From Paludibacter sp. (lineage in GTDB: Bacteria; Bacteroidota; Bacteroidia; Bacteroidales; Paludibacteraceae), in assembly GCA_010365115.1 (NCBI GenBank), contig JAAFGX010000029.1:1-41812 (forward strand): 41,812 nt of DNA, written 5' to 3'. Shown piece by piece: positions 9,701 through 17,543 of the stretch. A model generated the notes under the pieces. The model was not told the DNA's origin. It searched no databases and saw nothing but the letters and a program-made list of their open reading frames with translations. The position numbers and the translations under genes are program-made. The stretch's first letter is position 1. The number at the start of each line of letters is the position of its first letter.

Positions 9701-11520
9701 ACTGGGGAAAATTACCAACACTTCCAAATTACACTAAAAATATTGTTATTGATAATAATATTATATTTTCCGGAGGGCGGGTTTATAGGGATGCAATAGC
9801 CATATTTGCACCTCAATGTTCTGATCTCACTATATCACACAACGAAATAGCCGATTTTTACTATGGTGGAATTTCTGTTGGATGGTCATCAGATGGACTT
9901 GCATCAAGCTCCTTAGCCCAACGTAATAGTATAGAATATAATCATATACATCATATCGGACAAGGTGTATTGAGCGATTTAGGTGGTATTTATACACTAG
10001 GAGAATCATCCGGCTCTGTCCTAAAGGGCAATAAGATACACGATATAGCGGCTTATTATTACAATGCCATGGGAATATATACCGATAGTTGGACTAATGG
10101 AATCCGTATTGAAAAAAATCTTGTTTACAAGGTCGAAGATGCTGGTTATAATATGGGAGGAGCAAATAGCAATAATACTATCACCAATAATATTTTCGCA
10201 CTAGACGGTAATGCTCAAACAATTCGTTTTAGTAGTACTCCAAGTTTTAATTTTAGCAAGAATATTGTGTTTTCAACAAACGGTATTGTAACTCAAAGTA
10301 GCACTTCGACGAATCCCAACGGTGTTTTTGAAAGTAACCTCTACTGGAATCCAACAGGCAATATTAGTTTTGCTGGAAAAACATTTGAACAATGGCAAGC
10401 CTTAGGAAAAGACAATCTTTCTATAAAAACTGATCCGCTTTTTGTGGATCCTCTGAACTTTAATTTTACTCTTAAATCGGGCTCTCCTGCATCTCAAATC
10501 GGGTTCATTCCGTTCGACATTAGTCTGTCCGGTGTTTATGGAAGCACTAGTTGGCAAACAAAAGCTGCTTCTACGCCTACACCTGAAAGAGAAGCTATAA
10601 AAAATGTACCGGCACTTACCCCACTTCAATTTGACGAGAATTTTGAGTCTTTAGTTGTTGGAACAAACCCTCCTTATTCAGTTATTGCACCTGTAAATGT
10701 ATTTCCTGCAGCTGGAGTATGGGTAGGAACTACAACAGAACAATCAAAAAGTGGAACGCATTCATTCAAGATGTCAGAGGGAGATAATTCATTAACAGGT
10801 TACCTTCCCGAAATGACATTTATGCCTTGTCACTTTGGGGGAGCAACGACATTCTCTTTTGACGTGAGACTTGCATCTGCTGGCTCGCCCATATTAAACT
10901 TAAATTTTCAGGATCGTTCAAACGTAACTTCAGTATATGGATTCTCACTTAGTTTTAAAGATAGTGCATTGTATGTGGGAAGCACTAAAATAGTAGCAAT
11001 TCCAAAGGATCAATGGGTACATGTGGGAATTTTTAACATAAAAACAGGAGCAGATGCCAATGGGAAATGTGATTTGACTATTACTTTGCCTAATGGAACG
11101 ATTGTTCAAAAACAACTAAGCGTCAATAGTGCATGGAACTACCTTGATTTTCTCGAATTTAATATGGGTGGTAATTTAGCACAAACGGTCTATCTAGACA
11201 ATTTAAAACTTACAAACACAAATGGATTAGCAACACTGCCTGAAAATATTACGATAGATAGCAACACATTACATCAAAATTATCCAAATCCATTCAGCAT
11301 TGCCACAGTTATTCCGTTCACACTTAATAACGATGCTGTTGTGACTTTATCGGTATTCAACACAAAAGGGCAAGAAGTGGCAGTATTGATGAATAATCAT
11401 CTGGTGGCAGGTAATTATAACTGTAATTTTAATGCAGCTAAACTATACTCAGGAATTTATTTTTACAAAATCAAAATCAATGAGTTTATGGTAGTCAAAA
11501 AAATGATAATTATGAAATAG
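6769..11520 (+). CDS. Giant T9SS surface protein: beta-repeat module + beta-helix enzyme + jelly-roll domain
   Basis: The start is placed at the ATG at 6769 (MDTLKDKIV..., then a hydrophobic signal segment ending STFA), giving 1583 residues. An upstream in-frame ATG at 6706 lies inside the terminator stem and is unlikely. Domains: beta-repeat module shared with copies 1 and 3 (about 28-445); further beta-strand repeats to about 605; right-handed beta-helix starting at LSPNGNDANTG (about 616-1260) and containing FVNGKRAVRARTPN; a concanavalin/LamG-like jelly roll (about 1284-1484); a classic type A T9SS sorting domain with NYPNPF, GQEVAVL and SGIYFYKI (about 1500-1583). The beta-helix part resembles the proteins at 23485 and 27627 and GH141-type enzymes (inferred). 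It is probably a cell-surface glycan-cleaving protein and the first gene of the run reaching to 22451. Confidence 0.85.
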   Translation: MDTLKDKIVSILLYYLKYCLYLLLLLTISSSTFAASISYTGVTGGNWNVPGNWSGSALPTSSDDVTINGKTVVIQSGDAIAINRLLVQTSATTAGILNITGGSLTINQTTGNASNDACFLMGGTINNSAGTVNINNAITLATGSGLRLGTSAGAFKASSTFNNTGLGTLSVSTPMSTNGTPCILFNQNDAGYHPTFTTGGTITITPNSGSATMAIECASPVGAIINGTGTLTAGTSGSPVSYTFIRCQAGNSATLSAKIESGVTLNYFGSNSCIYIVTGGTTGAYSATITNKGTINVGGTTRYPVYILCTNPLSGVASTFDNQGTITANGAFSTGISGVIYMAGAGTLNSFTNSGTINFNTTADQTAECNVIRVSGTNVNASIANSGTITVGSSKSLTNAIVLGDSKSTLTNTGTINIAAGQITGTTGTGNATFNNVGGVLNLTNTTASATLISNTAIALNNNGGTITSGSTANTVTLNTGTPGTVFSGASILNPGGTNTNGKLTFTNSVSLTGTVNMNVSGVNTAGTDYDQIISSTASSMITVSGSLVLTMMASAPIIGTTIDIIKSTNGAITGTFSSVTGLANGWVVLYTAKAISLQYGSLSGLGEKNGSSLSLYLSPNGNDANTGKMGSPFKTLIRAKDVVRFLKQYDTTLKNYHVIFREGTYTLDSTLEFTADDSAPASGKISYEAYTGEVPVISAGLEIAGWTVENGVWVANLPKAGWNFEQLFVNGKRAVRARTPNVGYNYVDLCGAYQNGEDISYKSFYVLNANDVAGIQGNNDEIVTLIYDNWLSGRFRINNYNAQTKLLTFTGNPTNVGSNNNIRRGTRYIIEGIRQAMDAPGEWYLDRTANKVYYIPLATDTLSAIKAYGSNLDKLMIFSGEPDNGSFISNIEFNNLVFRYAATNTPQYGTEMFQASCNVTSNILLDGVNNVNFIGCEVSHVGGYAIQYRNGCTNSKVQNCLLYDLGCGAIYLSDGKYWGKLPTLPNYTKNIVIDNNIIFSGGRVYRDAIAIFAPQCSDLTISHNEIADFYYGGISVGWSSDGLASSSLAQRNSIEYNHIHHIGQGVLSDLGGIYTLGESSGSVLKGNKIHDIAAYYYNAMGIYTDSWTNGIRIEKNLVYKVEDAGYNMGGANSNNTITNNIFALDGNAQTIRFSSTPSFNFSKNIVFSTNGIVTQSSTSTNPNGVFESNLYWNPTGNISFAGKTFEQWQALGKDNLSIKTDPLFVDPLNFNFTLKSGSPASQIGFIPFDISLSGVYGSTSWQTKAASTPTPEREAIKNVPALTPLQFDENFESLVVGTNPPYSVIAPVNVFPAAGVWVGTTTEQSKSGTHSFKMSEGDNSLTGYLPEMTFMPCHFGGATTFSFDVRLASAGSPILNLNFQDRSNVTSVYGFSLSFKDSALYVGSTKIVAIPKDQWVHVGIFNIKTGADANGKCDLTITLPNGTIVQKQLSVNSAWNYLDFLEFNMGGNLAQTVYLDNLKLTNTNGLATLPENITIDSNTLHQNYPNPFSIATVIPFTLNNDAVVTLSVFNTKGQEVAVLMNNHLVAGNYNCNFNAAKLYSGIYFYKIKINEFMVVKKMIIMK
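6850..8090 (+). repeat. Surface-protein module, copy 2
   Basis: Similar in DNA to 5081 to about 6300, with long identical tracts and scattered, mostly synonymous, changes. Similarity to copy 1 stops near 8090, where the protein moves into different beta-strand repeats. The leader peptide and promoter of copies 1 and 3 are absent. Confidence 0.85.
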
Positions 11521-11599
11521 CTCAAATAATAAATGTGAAGTTCAAAAGAAACGAAGAAAAACAAAATAAATAATAACTCTAACAACAAATCAAATCAAA

Positions 11600-12589
11600 A
11601 TGAAAACAAATCTTAAAACAGTAGTAGCAATTATGCTACTTGGATTATCAACTTCATTATTCGCAGTTGAAACAACATTAACATTGGATGCTAATGGCGG
11701 AAATTTTGGAACTACTAGTATTTCAACAATTAAATTAGAACAGGGGAAAAAGTTATCAAAACAGAAGAGCAGTATCATAGATCCGAACAAACAAGGATTG
11801 ACACACAAATTGAAAGGATGGTATGATGCTCCAACGGGTGGTGTTAAATTTGATATCACAAATGGTGTTATTACCACTCCTACTTTGACTTTGTATGCTC
11901 AATGGGAAAATGAGACAATACAAGATGTTGAGGGCAATAAATATCCAACCGTTCGAATAGGAGAAGATGTATGGATGCAAAGCAGCCTTAGGGCAACCAA
12001 ATTTGCTGATGGAAAGCCATTGGATCTTATTAATTCATCTGAAACTTTTCAAAGAAAGAAAAGATTACCTGCGTATGCAAATTGTGGGTTTAGTGACATT
12101 GCAGATAATATTGAAATGTATGGCAGATTATACAATTCATCAGCGGTGTTTGCTCCAAATCAATTTATTGAAGGTTGGCACATTTCTACAGCTGCCGATT
12201 GGACGAATATGATTTCCTTTATTTTGCCTACCTACTCACCAGGAACTGCTGAAACACCTGAACATGTTAGAGGTTCTTTCAGTGTAGCTACATTAAAAGC
12301 AACAACCGAGCAGGGTTGGTATGGCGTTAGTCCTGGAACAAATTATTCTGGTTTTAAAGTGCTTAATGGTGGTTATTGCGTGAATGGGATAGTTATGGAA
12401 TGGAAAGGTATGTCGTCCGATCCAACTCCTCCAAAACAATATACTGCACGATTTGCAACTTCTACCATGATTTCAGGCGACAAATATCTAAATGCAAATA
12501 TGACTACGAACTCAACAGGTTTAAGTTGGGGCGGCTGGGAATTTAACATGGCCCTTTTTAGCGTTCGTTTAGTAAAGAACAAAGAGTAA
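11600..12589 (+). CDS. Secreted FISUMP-domain protein with one Listeria-Bacteroides repeat
   Basis: 329 residues. Signal peptide of about 22 residues (ends SLFA). One Listeria-Bacteroides/InlB-B type repeat follows (about 24-104: LDANGGNFG ... LKGWYD ... LTLYAQW). A FISUMP (Fibrobacter succinogenes major paralogous) domain fills about 105-329: VEGNKYPTVRIGEDVWMQ, GWHISTAADW, GFKVLNGGYC, ending FSVRLVK. FISUMP function is not settled; the GW.. and RLV motifs recall C-type-lectin/FGE-like folds, so ligand binding is a reasonable guess. It lies 80 bp after the giant surface protein and 25 bp before the next gene, in the same operon, and is a paralog of the C-terminal half of the lipoprotein at 19451. 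There is no lipobox, so it is either periplasmic or secreted. Confidence 0.85.
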   Translation: MKTNLKTVVAIMLLGLSTSLFAVETTLTLDANGGNFGTTSISTIKLEQGKKLSKQKSSIIDPNKQGLTHKLKGWYDAPTGGVKFDITNGVITTPTLTLYAQWENETIQDVEGNKYPTVRIGEDVWMQSSLRATKFADGKPLDLINSSETFQRKKRLPAYANCGFSDIADNIEMYGRLYNSSAVFAPNQFIEGWHISTAADWTNMISFILPTYSPGTAETPEHVRGSFSVATLKATTEQGWYGVSPGTNYSGFKVLNGGYCVNGIVMEWKGMSSDPTPPKQYTARFATSTMISGDKYLNANMTTNSTGLSWGGWEFNMALFSVRLVKNKE

Positions 12590-12614
12590 TAAAACATATA
12601 AACGATAATGACTT

Positions 12615-14264
12615 ATGTGTATTTTGAGAAATAACAGTTTGGTTGCTTTTTTTATAATATCCTTTAGTGCTTTAGCACAAAATAATGCTAAGCTTCCACT
12701 TATTATGGACATGGTTCACAATAATCCAGGTGAACCTGTCTATATAAGTCAGTATAACAATCCTGATGTATTGACTAAGATGGGGTATAATTCAAAATGC
12801 TTCTTTTTGTTCGATTCACCCATGCTTGCTATCAATTGGGACGAATTAGATATTGATGTTTTTCCCAAAGGGTCAGCTTCTCGCGCTTGGGTTGAACACA
12901 AAGCAAAGAGATTAGATAGTTTATACAGTGATTGCAAAAAAAATGGTATTGATGTATACGCTATGAGTGACTTAATATTATTTCCAAAGAAATTAGTTCA
13001 AAAGTATGGCATCGAAAATATATTCGGAAATCCTCAAAATTCTCAAACTGAGAAATTTCTTCGTTTTCAATTACACCAAATGTTCGCTCAATTTCCTCAA
13101 ATGGATGGTTTAGTGGTACGAATAGGTGAAACATATTTAGAAGATGCACCTTATCATGTGGGAAAAATCAAAAATAAGGAAGATGCTCAAAACACAATTA
13201 TTCCATTGTTAAAAATCCTCAGAGATGAAGTCTGTGTAAAACTGAATAAGAAAGTAATTTTTCGGACATGGTATAGCTTTGATGTGAATGAGAAAACTTA
13301 CCGTGAAGTAGATGCAGCTATAGAACCGCATAAAAATCTGATTATTTCTGTAAAACATTGTGAGGGAGATTTTCATAGAGGAAATCCTTTTAGTAAGGTG
13401 CTAGGGATAGGTCGTCATAAACAAATAGTGGAGGTACAATGTGCCCGGGAATATGAAGGAAAAGGAGCCTATCCTGATTATATTGCAAATGGCGTTATCA
13501 ATGGATTTGAAGAGCATAAGTCATTGGAGGCAGAAGGAAAAATTTGGAATCTTAAAGGCCTTGCAAAAACAGGGAAACTGTATGGTGTTTGGACATGGAC
13601 GCGTGGAGGCGGCTGGGAAGGACCATATATTAAAAATGAGCTCTGGTCGGATCTCAATGCATGGGTGATGGCACAGTGGGCAAACAATACCAACCAGACT
13701 GAAGAATCTATCTTTCAGCGTTATGCAACAGAACGCTTGAAACTAAGCAACGATGATGCCGCAAAATTCCGTCAACTGGCTCTACTTTCGGCTCAGGCAG
13801 TAATTCGTGGTAGAAGAAGCGTAGAGTATTTTAATGATATTAACACATGGTGGACTAGGGATGAATATATTACATTTCCAGTTTTACCAAAAGATGAGAC
13901 TAAAGTAAAAGTTATTCTTGCTGAAAAAGATAAATCGATTGCGATTTGGAAAGAGATTGTAGCCATTAGCAAACAAATTAAATTCAAAAACAAAGCGACA
14001 GAGCGAACAGTGATTTGTTCATCATTATATGGATTATATCTCTATCGAATCTATCGTTCCTTGTTCTACCTGTCGGCCATAGATAATGGCACTTATTCAA
14101 GAAAAGAGAAAGCTAATTATATTGCCGAATACGATGCTGCATGGAAGGATTACCAAGTTCTTCCGGTACAATACCCTGATGTATGTGCGACACTTTACAA
14201 TAAAAGTATAATTAGGAGAACAACAGGAGAAGTAGCTGACCTAAAGGTCGATAAAATGAGATAA
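12615..14264 (+). CDS. Putative secreted TIM-barrel glycoside hydrolase, family not identified
   Basis: 549 residues with a signal peptide (FFIISFSALAQ). Sequence character suggests an (alpha/beta)8 hydrolase acting on glycan: strand-like segments IDVYAMSDLILFP, GLVVRIGETY, KVIFRTWYSF, LIISVKHCEGDF, QIVEVQCAREYEG and GVWTWTRGGGWEGPY, followed by a helical C-terminal region. Conserved-looking acids Glu172 (RIGET) and Glu250 (HCEGDF) are candidate catalytic residues. The WEGPY segment and helical tail are reminiscent of alpha-glucuronidases (GH67/GH115), but I cannot assign a family and this is weak. It lies directly upstream of susC (30 bp), so it probably acts on the same imported glycan. Start chosen at the ATG giving a clean signal peptide. 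Confidence 0.6.
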   Translation: MCILRNNSLVAFFIISFSALAQNNAKLPLIMDMVHNNPGEPVYISQYNNPDVLTKMGYNSKCFFLFDSPMLAINWDELDIDVFPKGSASRAWVEHKAKRLDSLYSDCKKNGIDVYAMSDLILFPKKLVQKYGIENIFGNPQNSQTEKFLRFQLHQMFAQFPQMDGLVVRIGETYLEDAPYHVGKIKNKEDAQNTIIPLLKILRDEVCVKLNKKVIFRTWYSFDVNEKTYREVDAAIEPHKNLIISVKHCEGDFHRGNPFSKVLGIGRHKQIVEVQCAREYEGKGAYPDYIANGVINGFEEHKSLEAEGKIWNLKGLAKTGKLYGVWTWTRGGGWEGPYIKNELWSDLNAWVMAQWANNTNQTEESIFQRYATERLKLSNDDAAKFRQLALLSAQAVIRGRRSVEYFNDINTWWTRDEYITFPVLPKDETKVKVILAEKDKSIAIWKEIVAISKQIKFKNKATERTVICSSLYGLYLYRIYRSLFYLSAIDNGTYSRKEKANYIAEYDAAWKDYQVLPVQYPDVCATLYNKSIIRRTTGEVADLKVDKMR

Positions 14265-14294
14265 AAAAGCATTAACTTTATAAAAGATACAAGA

Positions 14295-17200
14295 ATGAAA
14301 AAAATAGTTATAACATCTGTCATTATTTTGTTGACACTTATCGCTGGTAATTTGCATGCTGCAGAACCTCAGGTTATTACCGGTGTGGTTCTCGACGAAA
14401 GAAACCAACCTGCGGTAGGGGTTAACATTTTAATAAAAGGTGAGGCAAAAGGGGTTGCAACTGATGCTAATGGAAAGTTTTCAATTGCAGTTAACCCTAA
14501 AAATGTACTAGTCATTAGCTATCTAGGCTACATAACTCAGGAACAAATTGTGGGTAGTAAAAAATCCTTTGTTTTTGTTTTGAAAGAAGACACAAAAATC
14601 CTCGATGAAGTTGTAGTAGTTGGTTATGGTACTATGAGACGAAAAGATTTAACAGGAGCTGTTTCTTCTTTAGGTGAACAAACCTTTAAAGACATACCTG
14701 TGGCTAATATTGCAGATGCATTAACCGGACAAATAGCTGGTGTAAATGTAACAAAATCGCAAGGAGGTCCAGATTCTCAGGCAAGTATTAAAATTCGTGG
14801 TGCAGGTTCATTAAATAATGACAACTCACCCTTGTATATTGTAGATGGGTTTCCGGTAGATGATATTTCTAATATTTCTCCACAAACGATTTCATCTATA
14901 GATGTTTTGAAAGATGCATCATCTACTGCTATTTATGGTGCCAGAGGTGCAAATGGGGTCATTATTATCAATACGAAATCGGGTTTCGAAGGTAAAACCA
15001 CTATAACCTATACTGGATTTATGGGCTTTAGTCAAACTAAAAAATTTGCTGAGGTTTTAAATCCTTTCGAGTATGTTTTCTCGCAATATGAAGGCATGGC
15101 ATTAAGCACAATTTCAGGAACAAGAAATATATGGGAGAACGACTATGGATCATTGTCCGACATCAATATCTATAAAAGTTTGAAAGGGAAAAATTATCAA
15201 AAATATATTCTAGGTAATACGGGGACAACTTATTCAAATAATTTATCCGTATCAGGAGGTACCCAAACAGTAAGGTACACTACAACATTTACCAACCAAG
15301 AGGACAAAGATGTGATGATCGGATCAAGTTCTAATTTGACTACTATTACAGGAGCATTATCTTTTGATGCAACCAAATGGCTTAAATTCTATACAAATGT
15401 CTTTTTTTCAAACAAAGATATATATGGCGCTGGAACTTCAACAACCACTTATTCAGGATCGGTAGGTTCACCACTTTCCGCCATGATACAGTTTAGACCA
15501 GTCAATGGTGTAAGCGATTTTGTAGATAATGCAGATATTCTTCAAAGTGCTTACTGGATAGTTGATCCGGTAGGAAACACTGAAGACTCGTACAGGAGGT
15601 ACCAAAGTATAACCACTCGTTTTAGTGCTGCAGCTGTTGTTACATTATCAAAAGCACTCAGTTTTAGGTCAGACTATAGTTTTCAATTCGGTGATAGGCC
15701 TATTCAGGCATTTTATGGTCAGCGTACCAGTCAGGCTAGAGCATCTTCGCAATTACCTAATGCTATGATTGCTTATTATCATAATGATTATTGGCGATTA
15801 TCAAATGTATTAAATTATAGAAAGAATATAAAACGTCACAATATTACCGCAATGTTTGGTGAAGAGTTAGTTTATTCTGGGGGAAATTCTACTCTTGCAA
15901 CAATTTTGAATTTCCCTGCGAATACTACTCCACAAGCAGGATTGTCATCAGCACAAATTGGAAAGCCAAATCCTATTAGAACTAATGAATCTACACCAAT
16001 AACTACTTCTTCGCTATTTACACGTTTGAATTACGATTATAAGAGCAAATACATTGTAAATGCTTCAATTAGAGCCGATGGTTCAAGTAAATTCGCACCA
16101 AGTAAAAGATGGGGTCTTTTCCCATCGGTTGGAGTTGCGTGGCGTGCGTCTTCAGAAGAATTTATGAGCAGCATGAACTCATGGTTACAAGATTTAAAAG
16201 TACGTGCCAGTTGGGGTCAGTCTGGAAATGATAGAATAGCTGCTGATTCATGGCAAAATGTAATGACCTATGGTTCCTCAAATTCTGTATTCTTAGGTTC
16301 TGATAAAACAATCCCAACTGCATATCTCGTTCCAGCATCCATGCTATATAATCCTGATCTTAAATGGGAAACGACTACTTCTACCAATATTGGGTTAGAT
16401 TTTTCTTGTTTTGATGGAAGATTAAGTTTAACTGTTGATGTCTATGAAAAAAGAGTTAGCGATTTGTTACTAAATGCTGTTATTCCTTATAATACAGGAT
16501 ACACAACACAATATCAAAATATAGGGCAAACTTCGAATAAAGGTATTGAGCTATCTTTGAAAAGTAAGTTGATTAAAGCAAAAAAATTCAATATGGACAT
16601 TTCTGCCAATATTGCTTTTAATAGAAATAATATTGACAATTTAGGAGCCACTAAATCATGGACTGAAAGTTCACAATGGGGTTATCCAACAAGACCAACT
16701 AATGATTATTTAATCCAGGAAGGAAAACCTATGGGGCAAATGTATGGTTATGTATATGATGGGCTTTACACTTTTGATGATTTTCAGTATAGCAATTCAG
16801 GTTCCTCAGCATTAACGAACTATTATACAATAAAACCAGGTATTCCAAGTAACCGAGTTGAACTTCCCGGTTCGCCAAAATATAAAGATTTGAATCATGA
16901 TGGGAAAATAGACGAAAATGACAAAACAATTATTGGCAACGCTTTCCCTCTTGCTACAGGTGGCTTTACCTTATCAATGTCATACAAAAACTTCGATTTC
17001 TCGTCATTCTTTAACTGGTCTTACGGTAACGATATCTATAATGCAAATACTATTGTATTTACCAGTAGTAATCGACAATACGTAAATATGTATAACTCGA
17101 TGAACTCAAATAATCGATTTGTATATGTTGACCCAAACAATCCGGAGCTAATTACCATTCCAACAAATCCGACTTCGGTTAGTACGCCTGGATTGATTGT

Positions 17201-17540
17201 CGATCCTATTAGTCTATACGAAATCAATAAAAATAAAGAAATGGCATCGTTTACAAGAACACGGCCTAATGATTTGTCAACATTGGATATTGAAGATGGT
17301 TCTTTCCTACGATTAAATACAATGACATTGGGTTACTCATTACCGAATAAACTTGTGAAGAAAGCAAGTCTTTCCCAGGTACGATTTTATGTAGTTGTTT
17401 ACAATCCATTTGTTTGGACTAGATACTCTGGCGATGACCCCGAAGTCAGTCTGGCAGGTAGTCAGCTGACTCCTGGTATTGACTGGAATGCTTACCCCAG
17501 AAGTAGGTCTTTCAATTTTGGTATTAATATTAAATTATAG
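14295..17540 (+). CDS. susC: SusC-family TonB-dependent outer-membrane transporter
   Basis: Imports oligosaccharides across the outer membrane using TonB energy, capped by the SusD lipoprotein. 1081 residues: signal peptide (ends LHAAEPQ); CarboxypepD-regulatory-like domain (about 25-105, ITGVVLDERNQPAVGVN); TonB-box-like DEVVVVGYGT (near 105); plug domain (about 115-225, LTGQIAGVNV, IYGARGANGVIIINTKSG); then a 22-strand type beta-barrel ending in FNFGINIKL. Length and motif order are normal for the family. It is separated from susD by only 3 bp, as usual. It lies in the middle of the gene run rather than at its start. The susC symbol denotes the family, not substrate specificity. Confidence 0.96.
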   Translation: MKKIVITSVIILLTLIAGNLHAAEPQVITGVVLDERNQPAVGVNILIKGEAKGVATDANGKFSIAVNPKNVLVISYLGYITQEQIVGSKKSFVFVLKEDTKILDEVVVVGYGTMRRKDLTGAVSSLGEQTFKDIPVANIADALTGQIAGVNVTKSQGGPDSQASIKIRGAGSLNNDNSPLYIVDGFPVDDISNISPQTISSIDVLKDASSTAIYGARGANGVIIINTKSGFEGKTTITYTGFMGFSQTKKFAEVLNPFEYVFSQYEGMALSTISGTRNIWENDYGSLSDINIYKSLKGKNYQKYILGNTGTTYSNNLSVSGGTQTVRYTTTFTNQEDKDVMIGSSSNLTTITGALSFDATKWLKFYTNVFFSNKDIYGAGTSTTTYSGSVGSPLSAMIQFRPVNGVSDFVDNADILQSAYWIVDPVGNTEDSYRRYQSITTRFSAAAVVTLSKALSFRSDYSFQFGDRPIQAFYGQRTSQARASSQLPNAMIAYYHNDYWRLSNVLNYRKNIKRHNITAMFGEELVYSGGNSTLATILNFPANTTPQAGLSSAQIGKPNPIRTNESTPITTSSLFTRLNYDYKSKYIVNASIRADGSSKFAPSKRWGLFPSVGVAWRASSEEFMSSMNSWLQDLKVRASWGQSGNDRIAADSWQNVMTYGSSNSVFLGSDKTIPTAYLVPASMLYNPDLKWETTTSTNIGLDFSCFDGRLSLTVDVYEKRVSDLLLNAVIPYNTGYTTQYQNIGQTSNKGIELSLKSKLIKAKKFNMDISANIAFNRNNIDNLGATKSWTESSQWGYPTRPTNDYLIQEGKPMGQMYGYVYDGLYTFDDFQYSNSGSSALTNYYTIKPGIPSNRVELPGSPKYKDLNHDGKIDENDKTIIGNAFPLATGGFTLSMSYKNFDFSSFFNWSYGNDIYNANTIVFTSSNRQYVNMYNSMNSNNRFVYVDPNNPELITIPTNPTSVSTPGLIVDPISLYEINKNKEMASFTRTRPNDLSTLDIEDGSFLRLNTMTLGYSLPNKLVKKASLSQVRFYVVVYNPFVWTRYSGDDPEVSLAGSQLTPGIDWNAYPRSRSFNFGINIKL

Positions 17541-17543
17541 ATA

